Origin: Glycocaulis alkaliphilus
Lineage (GTDB): Bacteria; Pseudomonadota; Alphaproteobacteria; Caulobacterales; Maricaulaceae
Direction of reading: 5' to 3'
DNA length: 64,000 nt
NCBI RefSeq assembly: GCF_004000605.1
Contig: NZ_CP018911.1
Span: 1,674,001-1,738,000 of the forward strand
Each line of letters opens with the position of its first letter. The stretch's first letter is position 1. Below, in pieces: positions 47,997 through 57,961 of this stretch. The notes below the pieces were generated by a model. It saw only the letters and a program-made list of their open reading frames with translations. It made no database searches and was not told the origin of the DNA. A program made the position numbers and the translations under genes.

Positions 47997-50168
47997 TCAG
48001 GCGGCGCCTGCCAGAACAGCCAGCAGGAGCAAGGCCACGATATTGGTGATCTTGATCATCGGGTTCACGGCAGGGCCTGCCGTGTCCTTGTAGGGATCAC
48101 CCACCGTATCGCCGGTCACGGCAGCCTTGTGAGCCTCAGAGCCCTTGCCGCCATGATTGCCGTCCTCGATATACTTTTTGGCGTTGTCCCAGGCACCACC
48201 GCCCGAAGTCATCGAGATGGCCACGAACAGGCCGGTCACGATCACACCGAGAAGCATCGCACCCACAGCGGCCAGCGCATGCGCCTTGCCGGCTTCATTG
48301 AAGCCAAGCTCCGCCCCGCCAACGAACCAGATCACGAAGAACAGCACGATCGGCGAGAGCACCGGAAGCAGTGAGGGCACGATCATTTCGCGGATCGCAG
48401 CCTTGGTGAGCATGTCCACCGCACGGCCATAGTCCGGCTTGGTCTCGAAGGTCATGATGCCCGGATTTTCGCGGAACTGGCGGCGCACCTCATGCACCAC
48501 CGCTTCGGCTGCCCGGCCCACGGCCATCATCGACATGCCGCCGAACAGGAAGGGCAGCAGACCGCCAAAGAACAGGCCGACGACCACGTAGGGGTTGGAC
48601 AGCGCGAAATCGACCGCCACACCGGCGAAGAACGGATACTCGGCCGGGTTGGCGGCAAAATAGCTCAGATCTTCGGTGAAGGCGGCAAACAGCACCAGCG
48701 CGCCGAGGCCTGCCGAACCGATGGCATAGCCCTTGGTGACGGCTTTGGTCGTGTTGCCGACTGCGTCGAGCGTATCGGTGGTTTCACGTACAGATGCGTC
48801 GAGATCGGCCATTTCCGCGATACCGCCCGCATTGTCGGTCACCGGACCGAACGCATCGAGCGCGACCACCATGCCCGCCAGCGCCAGCATCGTCGTCACG
48901 GCAATGGCGATACCAAACAGGCCCGCCAGATTGAAAGTAACCAGAATGCCGACAATGATCGTCAGCGCGGGCAGAGCGGTGGATTCCAGCGAAACCGCGA
49001 GGCCCTGGATCACGTTCGTGCCGTGACCGGATTCAGAGGCCTTGGCCACCGACTTCACCGGGCGGAAGTCCACGCCGGTATAGTATTCGGTGATCCACAC
49101 GATCGCGCCGGTGACCAGAAGACCGGCAACGCCGCACAGGAACAGGTCGAGGCCATTGAAGCTCACACCGCCAGCAGTGGTGATCTCGGTATCGAAACCG
49201 ATCAGCGACCAGGTCACGACGCCCACGCCGACAAGGGCGAGAACCGCCGAGGCGATGAATCCCTTGTAAAGCGCACCCATAACATTGCGCGAGCCTTTGG
49301 AAAGGCGCACGAAATAGGTGGCGATGATGGAGGCAATGATGCACACGCCGCCAATGGCGAGCGGGTAGATCATCATCGTATCGACGCCGATATCGCCTGC
49401 CAGGCCGCGGAAGAAGATCGAGGCGAGCACCATGGTGGCGACAACGGTCACCGCATAGGTCTCGAACAGGTCAGCGGCCATGCCCGCACAGTCGCCGACA
49501 TTGTCACCGACATTGTCTGCAATGGTCGCGGCATTGCGGGGATCATCCTCCGGGATGCCCGCCTCCACCTTGCCGACCATGTCACCGCCGACATCTGCGC
49601 CTTTGGTGAAGATACCGCCGCCAAGACGGGCGAAGATCGAAATGAGGGACGCACCAAACCCCAGTGCGACGAGCGAGTCGATCACCGTGCGGCTGACCGG
49701 CTCAAAGCCCATCACTGTTGTCAGAAGGAAGTAATAGACCACCACCGACAGCAGGGCGAGGCCAGCAACCAGCATGCCCGTCACCGCGCCAGACTTGAAC
49801 GCCATGGAGAGCCCTGCAGCCAGGCCCGTCCGCGAAGCCTCGGTCGTGCGCACATTGGCACGGACCGAAACCAGCATGCCGATAAAACCGGCCACACCGG
49901 ACAGGATCGCCCCGATCAGGAAGCCGACAGCGACCTGCCAGCCGAGCAGGAAGAATACGGCAACGAAAACCACCGCACCGACCATCGCAATGGTGGTGTA
50001 TTGGCGCTTCAGATAGGCATTTGCGCCTTCCTGGATCGCCTTGGCGATTTCCTGCATGCGTTCATTGCCCGCGCTGGCGGACAGGATGGAGCGGACTGTT
50101 ACCGCGCCGTAGATCAGGGCCAGTATACCGGCCGCAATGACCAGCCATAGCCACAGCTCAATGCTCAT
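47997..50168 (-). CDS. hppA: Membrane proton-translocating pyrophosphatase (K+-independent)
   Basis: A 723-residue, ~16-helix integral membrane enzyme that pumps H+ using pyrophosphate. Catalytic loops [35 protein letters not shown] and a C-terminal [19 protein letters not shown] are complete. GNTTKA carries the lysine that marks the K+-independent class. ATG 50168 has GGGGA at 7 nt. Confidence 0.97.
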   Translation of the reverse strand: MSIELWLWLVIAAGILALIYGAVTVRSILSASAGNERMQEIAKAIQEGANAYLKRQYTTIAMVGAVVFVAVFFLLGWQVAVGFLIGAILSGVAGFIGMLVSVRANVRTTEASRTGLAAGLSMAFKSGAVTGMLVAGLALLSVVVYYFLLTTVMGFEPVSRTVIDSLVALGFGASLISIFARLGGGIFTKGADVGGDMVGKVEAGIPEDDPRNAATIADNVGDNVGDCAGMAADLFETYAVTVVATMVLASIFFRGLAGDIGVDTMMIYPLAIGGVCIIASIIATYFVRLSKGSRNVMGALYKGFIASAVLALVGVGVVTWSLIGFDTEITTAGGVSFNGLDLFLCGVAGLLVTGAIVWITEYYTGVDFRPVKSVAKASESGHGTNVIQGLAVSLESTALPALTIIVGILVTFNLAGLFGIAIAVTTMLALAGMVVALDAFGPVTDNAGGIAEMADLDASVRETTDTLDAVGNTTKAVTKGYAIGSAGLGALVLFAAFTEDLSYFAANPAEYPFFAGVAVDFALSNPYVVVGLFFGGLLPFLFGGMSMMAVGRAAEAVVHEVRRQFRENPGIMTFETKPDYGRAVDMLTKAAIREMIVPSLLPVLSPIVLFFVIWFVGGAELGFNEAGKAHALAAVGAMLLGVIVTGLFVAISMTSGGGAWDNAKKYIEDGNHGGKGSEAHKAAVTGDTVGDPYKDTAGPAVNPMIKITNIVALLLLAVLAGAA

Positions 50169-50343
50169 AATTGGTTCCCCGTTTTGTTTCTTGTTTTTTA
50201 AGGGGGAATGGCCGCTTGACCGGCAGGCACAACGAATCGTGCTGCCTGCAGCCCCTCCCATTGACCCGCGGACTATGCCTAATGGGGTGAAGCGGCGCAA
50301 TCAGTGTTGGTTTCAAACCCTAGCCGGGTCTGGACGCCGGGGA

Positions 50344-50826
50344 TTAGCGATAGCGGCGCTGCAGCTGGATGCCCGCTGCCAGCGGTTCAAGCTCGCTGAC
50401 AACCCCCGCGCCCAGCCGGGCATCAAGTGCCCGGTCCCAGTGCTCATACGTGTCGCCGGTTGAAAAGTCATCTCGCGACACAAGGGTGAAGGGGTGGGCA
50501 TAGGCCAGACCAACAAGATCGTGCATCACGAAGTGAAGCTGCCGGCGGATTTCTGGAATGCTCGCTTCGTCGGCGAGATGCAGCCTGACGCTCAGAAATG
50601 AATACCCCGCCAGCCGGCCGTTATGGACCAGCGGAACGGTGATGGCGGGCAGGTCAAAATGCGGGGTCTCAGGCGGCGCAAGCCGCTCCCCGGCCTGCAT
50701 CGCCAGATCGCGAAGATCATTGGGCACCACCAGCACGGACGTCTCTGCCTGCGCGGGCGGAGGCGCCGCCAGCGCCGTGGGCGCGGCCAGCAGGATCAGG
50801 GCAAGGAGGACAGCGAGGCGTTTCAT
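50344..50826 (-). CDS. Exported protein of unknown function
   Basis: A 160-residue protein with a signal peptide (MKRLAVLLALILLAAPTALA). Mature part: DLPAITVPLVHNGRLAGYSFLSVRLHLADEASIPEIRRQLHFVMHDLVGLAYAHPF. This resembles flagellar/secretory 'MotB-adjacent' accessory families only loosely and I assign no function. It sits 24 bp after thiL on the same strand, so may be co-transcribed. Probably periplasmic. Confidence 0.75.
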   Translation of the reverse strand: MKRLAVLLALILLAAPTALAAPPPAQAETSVLVVPNDLRDLAMQAGERLAPPETPHFDLPAITVPLVHNGRLAGYSFLSVRLHLADEASIPEIRRQLHFVMHDLVGLAYAHPFTLVSRDDFSTGDTYEHWDRALDARLGAGVVSELEPLAAGIQLQRRYR

Positions 50827-50850
50827 GGCCTCACCCTACCCGTTCACCCG

Positions 50851-51834
50851 TCAAAAATGCGTGAATCCACCGGCCCCATGCTCGATCGGCGTGCCGCCGG
50901 AAACGACCGTCACCGTATCGCCAGAGCTGAACGCGCCCAGGACGGTCGCCCGCAGGCCTGCCTTGCGCAGCTCGGCGGTAAATGTGTCGACCCGCGCCTG
51001 CGGCACGGCGCACGCCAGCTCGTAATCATCGCCGAAGCTTGCCAGCGCCAGCCGTGCGGCCTGTGTGTCGTCCTGATTGTCCAGCCAGCGATGCGCCGCC
51101 TCCGATAGCGGCAACACATCAAGATCAATCTCCAGGGACAGACCGCTTGACGTGGCCAGATGGCCGCTGTCGGCGATAAGGCCGTCGCTGACATCTATGG
51201 CCGCATGCGCATGGGCATGCAGCGCATCGGCCAGCGCGAGGCGTGGCATCGGGAGCTGAAGACGCTCCAGCAGATGGGCCCGGTCATCGGCCGATGGCTG
51301 GTACTCTTTCGTTTCGACCTTAAGGCCGAGGCAGGCATCGCCGATCGTGCCGGTTACGACCAGACAATCTCCGGGCTTTGCGCCCGAACGGGTTATGGCC
51401 TTGCCAGCAGGCACCTCGCCGAATGCGGTCACGGCAATGACCCAGGGGCCCTTCGCCGACGTGGTGTCGCCGCCTATCAGGGTGATCGCAAATGCCTCCT
51501 GATCCACCGCCAGCCCGTCGGCAAATCCGCCCCGCAGCGCGTCAGTCGCGCCGGCTGGCCAGACGATATTGGTCATATACGCAACAGGCCGGGCGCCCAT
51601 CGCCGCAAGATCCGACAGGTTCACACGCAACGCCTTGCGGGCTGCAAGCGCCGGGTCGGTGCCTTCAGGGAAATGGCGCCCCTCCACCAGCGTGTCGGCA
51701 GTGATGACCAGTTCCCGCCCCGACCGCACCGAGAGCAGCGCAGCATCGTCTTTCAGCTCAAGTGCGCCCTTGAAGCCCGCGGCCAGTGGTGCAAGGCGGT
51801 CCTTTATATATCCGAACTCGCCGTTCTCACTCAT
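50851..51834 (-). CDS. thiL: Thiamine-monophosphate kinase
   Basis: A 327-residue enzyme phosphorylating thiamine phosphate to thiamine diphosphate. N-terminal FGYIKDRLAPL, and DDAALL, GGDTTSAKGPW and the DVSDGLIADSGHLA motifs of the AIR synthase-related fold are present. Start overlaps the nusB stop (TGATG). Confidence 0.96.
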   Translation of the reverse strand: MSENGEFGYIKDRLAPLAAGFKGALELKDDAALLSVRSGRELVITADTLVEGRHFPEGTDPALAARKALRVNLSDLAAMGARPVAYMTNIVWPAGATDALRGGFADGLAVDQEAFAITLIGGDTTSAKGPWVIAVTAFGEVPAGKAITRSGAKPGDCLVVTGTIGDACLGLKVETKEYQPSADDRAHLLERLQLPMPRLALADALHAHAHAAIDVSDGLIADSGHLATSSGLSLEIDLDVLPLSEAAHRWLDNQDDTQAARLALASFGDDYELACAVPQARVDTFTAELRKAGLRATVLGAFSSGDTVTVVSGGTPIEHGAGGFTHF

Positions 51835-52319
51835 CAGCTCTCCGGCGCGGCGTCAGCGGCGGGGCGGGCTGCCCGGGCGAACGCATCCAGCGACGCGTTG
51901 ATGAAAGCCGGTTCCGGCCCCTCGAAAAAGGCATGCGCGATGTCGACATACTCGTTGATGACCACGCGGGTCGGGACGTCGGTCCGGCGCAGCAGCTCAT
52001 ACCCACCTGCCCGCAGTATCGCCCGTACGGTGGCATCCAGACGCGACAGTTTCCAGCCCTCTTTCAGGGTAGAGGCCGTCAGCTTGTCGACATCATCCTG
52101 CGCCCGCACGACGCCGGAGAGCAGGTCTTCAAAGAAGTCCTCATCGGCCTCGATGAACTCACCCGGTTCGCCATCATGGCCAAAGCGGTGGTCGCGGAAC
52201 TGTTTGACGACGGCGCGCGCGCCCGTGCCCGACAGCTCCATCTGATACAGCGCCTGCACAGCAGAGAGACGCGCCGAACGGCGAAGGCGGGCACGCGTAT
52301 CGGAAGGCGTTTCCGTCAT
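51834..52319 (-). CDS. nusB: Transcription antitermination factor NusB
   Basis: A 161-residue all-helical protein with ARLSAVQALYQMELSG at the N-terminus and RVVINEYVDIAHAFFEGPEPAFINASLDAFAR at the C-terminus. It joins NusE on boxA RNA in rRNA antitermination. Adjacent to ribH, the usual order. Confidence 0.96.
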   Translation of the reverse strand: MTETPSDTRARLRRSARLSAVQALYQMELSGTGARAVVKQFRDHRFGHDGEPGEFIEADEDFFEDLLSGVVRAQDDVDKLTASTLKEGWKLSRLDATVRAILRAGGYELLRRTDVPTRVVINEYVDIAHAFFEGPEPAFINASLDAFARAARPAADAAPES

Positions 52320-52757
52320 CTAGCGGGACCCGAAACGCTGGGCATTGGCGATCATCGCAAGTGCTGCCTCGGCGGCGTCCTTGCCCTTGTTCTTTTCGCT
52401 GACATGGGCGCGCACGCGCGCCTGACGGATATTCTCGACCGTGAGAATGCCATAGCCCAGCGGAACACCCTTCAGGGACAGATCCATCAGCCCGCGCGCG
52501 GACTCGCCGCACACATAATCATAGTGGCTGGTTTCGCCGCGGATCACACACCCAAGCGCCACATAGCCGTCATAGGGCTGCTTGCCGGCTTCGGCCATGG
52601 CGATCACGCCGGGAATCTCGAACGCGCCGGGCACTTCGATGATCTCGAACTCAGCGCCCGCTTCGGTCAGCGCGGCCGTCGCACCCTCCACCAGCTGCTC
52701 GGTAATATCCTCGTAGAACGGGGCCGCAATGATGAGAAGTTTCGGTCTAGCGGCCAT
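52320..52757 (-). CDS. ribH: 6,7-dimethyl-8-ribityllumazine synthase
   Basis: A 145-residue enzyme forming dimethylribityllumazine from the DHBP and aminoribitylaminouracil precursors. Motifs VPGAFEIPGVIAMAE, GYVALGCVIRGETSHYDYV and the catalytic His are visible. ATG 52757 has AGGAGG at ~5 nt, so the in-frame GTG at 52760 is unlikely. Confidence 0.97.
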   Translation of the reverse strand: MAARPKLLIIAAPFYEDITEQLVEGATAALTEAGAEFEIIEVPGAFEIPGVIAMAEAGKQPYDGYVALGCVIRGETSHYDYVCGESARGLMDLSLKGVPLGYGILTVENIRQARVRAHVSEKNKGKDAAEAALAMIANAQRFGSR

Positions 52758-52784
52758 CACGGCCTCCTTCTGGACAGGTCTGTT

Positions 52785-53900
52785 TCAACTAAGCTCGCGC
52801 TGGCTGGTGATTTCAAGGCCGTAGCCATCCAGCGCAACAATGGTCTGAGGCGTTGTCGTAAGCAGCTCCATGCGGCGAACGCCCAGATCAATCAGGATCT
52901 GCGCGCCCAGCCCGTATTCGCGCAGACGCCGCGCCTCGCGTGTGTCGGGCGGGTCGGACGGGCTGGCGCCAAAACGTTCCGTGATGGCAGACGGGTTGGT
53001 CTCGCGGATGAATACCATCACAGCAGGCCCGTCATGCGCCGCGAGCTCGGCAATGGCGTGCTCGACCAGCCCTGCCCGCCCGCCAAGCGCGCCCAGCACA
53101 TCATCAGCAAAGCTGACCTTGTGCATGCGCACCAGCGGGGCATTGCCGGGCCGTATATCACCCTTCACCAGAGCGACATGCTCTACCGCATCCACAAGCG
53201 AGCGGTAGACAATCAGGCGGAAAGGCCCGCCATGGCGTGTCTCAACACTGGTTTCGAGGCGGCGCTCGATAAAACGGTCGTGCTGGCGCCGATAGGCGAT
53301 CAGATCTGCAATCGTGCCGATCTTGAGATTATGGGCGGCGGCAAACCCCACCAGCTCCGGCAGTCGGGCCATCGTCCCGTCTTCGTTCATGATCTCACAG
53401 ATCACGCCGGACGGGTTGGCACCGGCAAGGCGGGCAACATCCACCGCGGCTTCGGTATGGCCCGCCCGCACCAGCACGCCGCCATCGCGCGCCGTGATGG
53501 GAAATATGTGGCCGGGACTGACAATGTCTTCAGGCCCGGTCACCGGATCGATGGCAACAGCAACCGTGCGCGCGCGGTCGTGGGCGGAGATCCCTGTTGT
53601 GATCCCTTCGCGCGCTTCGATGGATACCGTGAAAGCGGTCGTGTGGCGCGAGCGGTTGCGCGGCGTCATGGGCTGCAGGTGCAGCGCCTCGGCGCGTTCA
53701 CGCGTCAGCGTCAGGCAGATCAGGCCCCGCCCGTGCTTGGTCATGAAGTTGATCGCGTCAGGCGTCGCAAACTGGGCCGGGATGACAAGATCGCCTTCAT
53801 TCTCGCGATCTTCAGCGTCGACAAGAATGAACATCCGGCCGTTGCGGGCTTCTTCGATAATTTCCTCGGCAGAGGCGAGGTTGAACCCGTTTGCTGACAT
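52785..53900 (-). CDS. ribB: 3,4-dihydroxy-2-butanone 4-phosphate synthase fused to degenerate GTP cyclohydrolase II (RibBX)
   Basis: 371 residues. Residues ~1-205 are a complete RibB: DAEDRENEGDLV and RAGHTEAAVDVARLAG. Residues ~210-371 keep the fold of GTP cyclohydrolase II (VALVKGDI, YGLGAQILIDLGVRRMELL) but have lost its zinc cysteines and base: the HSECLTGD...RCDCG block reads HKVSFADDVLGALGGRAG (260-277), and RQEGRGIGL is gone. So it should make DHBP but not open GTP. Start 53900 overlaps the ribE stop (TGATG). Confidence 0.9.
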   Translation of the reverse strand: MSANGFNLASAEEIIEEARNGRMFILVDAEDRENEGDLVIPAQFATPDAINFMTKHGRGLICLTLTRERAEALHLQPMTPRNRSRHTTAFTVSIEAREGITTGISAHDRARTVAVAIDPVTGPEDIVSPGHIFPITARDGGVLVRAGHTEAAVDVARLAGANPSGVICEIMNEDGTMARLPELVGFAAAHNLKIGTIADLIAYRRQHDRFIERRLETSVETRHGGPFRLIVYRSLVDAVEHVALVKGDIRPGNAPLVRMHKVSFADDVLGALGGRAGLVEHAIAELAAHDGPAVMVFIRETNPSAITERFGASPSDPPDTREARRLREYGLGAQILIDLGVRRMELLTTTPQTIVALDGYGLEITSQRELS

Positions 53901-54517
53901 CACTTCACGTCCTTCGCGCCGGTCATTGCGGCAAGGCGCGCGGCGTAGCGCGCCATGATGTCCACCTCAAGGTTCACCCGCATGCCCGGCTGCAGGCGCG
54001 AGAGCGTGGTAACAGCCGCCGTATGGGGAATAATCATCAGATCGAAGGCTGTCCCAGACACGCCATTGACGGTCAGCGAGACCCCGTCAACCGCAATCGA
54101 GCCCTTCTCGGCGATAAAGGGGGCAAGCTCAGCGGGCGCCTCAACCGTCAGCGCCATCCAGCCATCAGTGTCGGTGCGGGCCCTCACGGTGCCTACGCCA
54201 TCAACATGGCCCTGGACAATGTGTCCGCCCAGCTCGTCACCGACTTTGAGCGGGCGTTCCAGATTCATGCGCGAACCGGGCGTCCATTCGCCCAGCGTCG
54301 TCCGGCGGAGCGTTTCGGGTGACACCTCGACCTGATAGAGCGCGCCAGACTTGTCCGGCTCGATAGCGGTCACGGTCAGGCATACGCCGTCATGGGCGAT
54401 GGAGGCGCCCAGCACCAGCTCGGCGGCGGGCCACGGCCCGCGCACCGTAAAACGGCGCACCGGCCCGTCTTCGAGAGCGGTCAGCTCGCCGACGGCAGTG
54501 ACTATTCCGGTGAACAT
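53900..54517 (-). CDS. ribE: Riboflavin synthase, alpha subunit
   Basis: A 205-residue, two-repeat lumazine dismutase that forms riboflavin. Starts at MFTGIV; repeats GASIAHDGVCLTV and GSIAVDGVSLTVNG, plus LGGHIVQGHVDGVG. The MFTGIV start at 54517 is the standard N-terminus. Coupled to ribB. Confidence 0.97.
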   Translation of the reverse strand: MFTGIVTAVGELTALEDGPVRRFTVRGPWPAAELVLGASIAHDGVCLTVTAIEPDKSGALYQVEVSPETLRRTTLGEWTPGSRMNLERPLKVGDELGGHIVQGHVDGVGTVRARTDTDGWMALTVEAPAELAPFIAEKGSIAVDGVSLTVNGVSGTAFDLMIIPHTAAVTTLSRLQPGMRVNLEVDIMARYAARLAAMTGAKDVK

Positions 54518-54533
54518 GGGTTGGTGCCTGCCG

Positions 54534-55199
54534 TCAGTTGCCTTCGCGCTCATAGCTTTCATGCAGGTCGCGTCCGATGACGCGAACCGATGTGCGCCGG
54601 AATTGGGGTGCGCTGGCCAGATTGCCAAGCCCAAGCGCTGCAAACACGTCCATGCCGTCCCCGCCAATGATCATCGGCGCACGGAACCATTCCAGCCGGT
54701 GAACCAGGCCGGCTTTCAGCGCTGACGCTGCCAGCCTGCCACCCGCCTCGATCAACACGCGCGAATGCCCTGCAGAGCCGAGATAACGCAAGGCAGCGCG
54801 CAGATCAGCGTGCCCGTCAGCGCCCGTCTCGACGCGCACCAGGCGCGCACCCTTCGCGCTGAGGGCCTTGGCCCGGGCTTCATCATCAGACCCATGGAAA
54901 ATTATGGCGGGCCCTTCCTCGAAAAGCTTCGCGCCGGGCAGAATGCGAAGACGGGTATCGAGAACCGCCCTCTCCGGCTGATCAGCCGCTTTCACGCCGC
55001 CAGGACGCACCGTCAGGCGCGGATCGTCTGCCAGCACCGTACCGATCCCTGTCATGATGACGTCATAGCGTGCGCGCAGAGCGTGAACTGCGTCGCGCGC
55101 TTCCGATCCGGTGATCCATTGTGACTGGCCGGTCGACGTGGCGATCTTCCCGTCCAGCGAGGTCGCCAGTTTCAGCGTTACATGAACAAATCCAGCCAT
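54534..55199 (-). CDS. ribD: RibD reductase domain only (5-amino-6-ribosylamino-uracil phosphate reductase)
   Basis: A 221-residue protein equal to the C-terminal reductase half of RibD (VTLKLATSLDGKIATSTGQSQWITG, RYDVIMTGIGTVLADDPRLTVR, RVLIEAGGRLAASAL). The N-terminal deaminase with its HAE/PCxxxxxxPC zinc motif is absent and there is no room for it: the ATG at 55199 overlaps the nrdR stop (TAATG). The deaminase must be elsewhere or this step is done by another enzyme. The normal RibD chain is ~360 residues. Confidence 0.92.
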   Translation of the reverse strand: MAGFVHVTLKLATSLDGKIATSTGQSQWITGSEARDAVHALRARYDVIMTGIGTVLADDPRLTVRPGGVKAADQPERAVLDTRLRILPGAKLFEEGPAIIFHGSDDEARAKALSAKGARLVRVETGADGHADLRAALRYLGSAGHSRVLIEAGGRLAASALKAGLVHRLEWFRAPMIIGGDGMDVFAALGLGNLASAPQFRRTSVRVIGRDLHESYEREGN

Positions 55200-55681
55200 T
55201 ATGCCTCGTCCTCGCCCTCACCTAGCTCGTCGCCAAGCTTTTCACCGCGGATGAACTCTGAAAAATCTGCCACTTCACGAAAATCGCGATACACCGACGC
55301 GTAGCGCACATAGGCAACCGGATCGAGATTGCGCAGCCCCTCCATGACGAGCTCGCCTATCCGCCGCGACGGAATATCCGGCTCGCCGCTGCTTTCCAGG
55401 CGCCGGATAATGCCCGAAATCATCTGCTCGATACGCTCGCGGTCAATCGAGCTCTTGCGCGCAGCCAGCAGCACCGAGCGCATCAGCTTGTCGCGCTCAA
55501 AGGGCACGCGCTTGCCGTCCGATTTTATGACCTGAAGGTCACGCAACTGCACCCGCTCAAACGTGGTGAAACGCGCGCCGCAGGACGGGCATTGCCGCCG
55601 CCTGCGGATAGCCTGCCCGTCTTCCGAAGGACGGGAGTCCTTTACCTGCGTATCAGGATGGGAGCAGAACGGGCAGCGCAA
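55199..55681 (-). CDS. nrdR: Transcriptional repressor NrdR
   Basis: A 160-residue regulator of ribonucleotide reductase genes. Zinc ribbon ([15 protein letters not shown] ... [13 protein letters not shown], residues 3-45) followed by an ATP-cone ([20 protein letters not shown]). Standard alphaproteobacterial place between glyA and rib genes. Confidence 0.97.
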   Translation of the reverse strand: MRCPFCSHPDTQVKDSRPSEDGQAIRRRRQCPSCGARFTTFERVQLRDLQVIKSDGKRVPFERDKLMRSVLLAARKSSIDRERIEQMISGIIRRLESSGEPDIPSRRIGELVMEGLRNLDPVAYVRYASVYRDFREVADFSEFIRGEKLGDELGEGEDEA

Positions 55682-55692
55682 CGGCCTGGCTC

Positions 55693-56997
55693 CTAGCCCA
55701 GATCAGGATAGATCGGGAAACGCCTGCACATGGCGATGACTTCCTCGCGTATGCGGCCCTCGACCTCTGCATTGCCTTCACGGTTCTCGGCGAGAGCATC
55801 GAGCACATCGGCCATCATCTCGCCGATCCGCCGGAACTCTGCAACGCCAAAGCCGCGCGTCGTCCCTGCCGGCGCGCCGATACGCAGGCCGGAGGTGACA
55901 GTCGGCTTTTCCGGGTCGAACGGCACGCCGTTCTTGTTGCAGGTCATGTGAGCGCGTTCCAGCGCCGCCTCGGAGATGTCCCCGGTCAGCTTTTTCGGAC
56001 GCAGATCGATGAGCGCCAGATGGCTGTCGGTACCGCCCGAAACCAGCGCGTAACCGGCATCTGACAGGGCACCGGCCATGGCGCGGCAATTCTCCACCAC
56101 ACTGGCCGCGTACTGCTTGAATTCCGGGCGTAGCGCCTCACCAAAGGCGACCGCCTTGCCGGCAATCACATGCATCAGCGGACCGCCCTGAAGACCGGGG
56201 AAGACAGCCGAATTGATCTTCTTGCCAATATCCGCATCGCGCGAAAGCACCATACCGCCCCGCGGACCACGCAGCGTCTTGTGCGTCGTGGTCGTCACCA
56301 CATCGGCGTGCGGAACCGGGTTGGGATAGACGCCTGCTGCGGCCAGTCCGGCGAAATGCGCCATATCGACCAGAAGCAGGGCGCCAGCCTCATCGGCGAT
56401 GGAGCGAAACTTTTCAAAGTCGATCTCGCGCGGATAGGCCGAACCACCGGCGATGATCATTTGCGGGCGCAATTCAAGGGCCTGCTCGCGCAGCTTGTCA
56501 TAGTCGATCAGGGCATCGCTCTCGCGCACGCCATAATGATGCGCCTCGAACCATTTGCCCGACATGTTCGGACGTGCGCCATGGGTCAGGTGCCCGCCGG
56601 CAGACAAATCAAGGCCGAGAATGCGATCACCAGGTTTCAGCAGGGCCAGAAACACGGCCTGGTTGGCCTGACTTCCCGAGTTGGGCTGGACGTTGGCATA
56701 GGCCGCACCAAACAGCGTCTTGGCGCGCTCGATGGCCAGTTCCTCGGCAATGTCGACAAACTCGCAGCCGCCATAATAGCGCTTGCCGGGATAGCCTTCG
56801 GCATACTTGTTGGTGAGCGGTGAACCTTGCGCTTCGAGAACCGCGCGGCTGACAATGTTTTCCGACGCGATCAGCTCGATCTGGTCCTGCTGGCGCCCGA
56901 TCTCTTTTGCGATGGCGCTGGCAATCTCGGGATCGCGGCTGGCCAGCGTTTCGGTGAAAAACCCGTTGCTGACGGTTTCCTGGGCTGCATCCGGCAT
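55693..56997 (-). CDS. glyA: Serine hydroxymethyltransferase
   Basis: A 434-residue PLP enzyme interconverting serine and glycine with tetrahydrofolate. PLP lysine in [18 protein letters not shown]-terminal [42 protein letters not shown] 56997 has GGGAG at 6 nt and is the normal start; the upstream extension is rejected. Confidence 0.98.
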   Translation of the reverse strand: MPDAAQETVSNGFFTETLASRDPEIASAIAKEIGRQQDQIELIASENIVSRAVLEAQGSPLTNKYAEGYPGKRYYGGCEFVDIAEELAIERAKTLFGAAYANVQPNSGSQANQAVFLALLKPGDRILGLDLSAGGHLTHGARPNMSGKWFEAHHYGVRESDALIDYDKLREQALELRPQMIIAGGSAYPREIDFEKFRSIADEAGALLLVDMAHFAGLAAAGVYPNPVPHADVVTTTTHKTLRGPRGGMVLSRDADIGKKINSAVFPGLQGGPLMHVIAGKAVAFGEALRPEFKQYAASVVENCRAMAGALSDAGYALVSGGTDSHLALIDLRPKKLTGDISEAALERAHMTCNKNGVPFDPEKPTVTSGLRIGAPAGTTRGFGVAEFRRIGEMMADVLDALAENREGNAEVEGRIREEVIAMCRRFPIYPDLG

Positions 56998-57271
56998 CGG
57001 CGACTCCCTCGTTGCGGCTGTTCGAATGACCCTGAAATACGCGCTGGCGAAGCGCTTCACAACCACACACCACCGCACACGGCAAAAAGCCGCGTCCCGT
57101 AAGCGGCGCGCCGGCACCGGAGCATGACACCTCACACGAAGATTTATGATTTCTTTTACTGCACAAACTTCATGGTATTGGCAGAGCCTATACTTGTTCG
57201 GCCAACCAAAGCGGTTTACACAAATTGCAAGCCGCCTCCCCTTAAACAGAAGCGAATGTCAGGTGATGAAT
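56998..57271. other. Divergent intergenic region glyA / mucR
   Basis: 274 bp without a gene. The half next to mucR is A+T-rich (57135-57245) with T-A steps of the kind MucR binds, so autoregulation is plausible. A TATACT at 57189-57194 may be a -10 element, but no good -35 pairs with it. Confidence 0.5.
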
Positions 57272-57700
57272 ATGACCGAAGACAACACTGCCCCGATCGA
57301 TCAGGAAGAAGTATTGCGGATGACCACCGACATCGTGGCATCCTACGTCGCCAACAACACGATTGCCGCTGACGGGGTGCCGGAAATCATCCGTCAGGTG
57401 CATGGCGCGCTGCGCGAACTGACCGGCGGAGAAGTCAAGCCTGAAGCCAAGGCGAAGCCGGCTGTGCCTGTGTCGCGGTCTGTCACTGACGACTACATCA
57501 TCTGCCTTGAAGACGGCAAAAAGCTGAAAATGCTCAAGCGCTATCTGCGCTCGCAGTATGATATGTCGCCGGACGATTACCGCCGCAAATGGGGCCTGCC
57601 GTCTGATTATCCGATGGTGGCACCCGCCTATTCGCGCCGCCGGTCTGATTTCGCCAAGGAAATCGGACTTGGCCGTGGCGGCCGCAAGTCACGCAAATAG
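57272..57700 (+). CDS. mucR: MucR/Ros-family transcriptional regulator without zinc ligands
   Basis: A 142-residue regulator of the alphaproteobacterial Ros/MucR family. Oligomerising N-terminus (TTDIVASYVANNTIAADGVPEIIRQVHGAL), then the DNA-binding domain (ICLEDGKKLKMLKRYLRSQYDMSPDDYRRKWGLPSDYPMVAPAY). The Cys2His2 ligands are C78, D81, Y91 and Q95 instead of Cys-Cys/Asp-His-His, so a zinc ion is unlikely. ATG 57272 has AGGTGA at ~6 nt; 57266 is an alternative. Usually a repressor of virulence, exopolysaccharide and cell-cycle genes. Followed by a strong terminator. Confidence 0.92.
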   Translation: MTEDNTAPIDQEEVLRMTTDIVASYVANNTIAADGVPEIIRQVHGALRELTGGEVKPEAKAKPAVPVSRSVTDDYIICLEDGKKLKMLKRYLRSQYDMSPDDYRRKWGLPSDYPMVAPAYSRRRSDFAKEIGLGRGGRKSRK

Positions 57701-57715
57701 CATCTGGCTCTATCG

Positions 57716-57961
57716 TCAGACGATGACGCCCCGGCCTTTTGGCCGGGGCGTTTTTTGTGTGCCATCAGTGTTCAGGCCGAGACGCCGCGCCAGCTTGCGC
57801 AGGGCCACCCGCTCCAGATCATGCCGGGCCGTGCGGGCCGGGCCGAACACGACCACCTCGGTTCCGGTTGCGGCATCAATAGCGGCAAGGCGCACCGAAT
57901 CGGCCAGTCCCAGATATTCGAAGATGATTTCCCGGCCGGGCAGTCCGCCTCGGCCCGTCAT
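57716..57961 (-). CDS. DUF6898 family protein
   Basis: An 81-residue protein with the family pattern (IIFEYLGLADSVRLAAIDAATGTEVVVFGPARTARHDLERVALRKLARRL), known to me as DUF6898 in alphaproteobacteria. Function unknown. Its start overlaps the hemA stop (TAATG). The C-terminal TPRPKGRGVIV is encoded by the mucR terminator hairpin. Confidence 0.8.
   Translation of the reverse strand: MTGRGGLPGREIIFEYLGLADSVRLAAIDAATGTEVVVFGPARTARHDLERVALRKLARRLGLNTDGTQKTPRPKGRGVIV
57727..57756 (+). terminator. Rho-independent terminator of mucR
   Basis: Perfect 10-bp stem CGCCCCGGCC / GGCCGGGGCG with loop TTTT and a T6 run. It lies inside the last codons of the convergent DUF6898 gene, where it encodes the C-terminus. 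Confidence 0.92.

Noticed and set aside
48492-50150. 552-codon plus-strand frame opposite hppA
   Set aside because: His/Gln/Arg-rich with no domain pattern; shadow of the pyrophosphatase gene.
52761-54533. FMN riboswitch in the rib operon
   Set aside because: The genes overlap or nearly touch, so no leader is available in this stretch, and none was recognised upstream.
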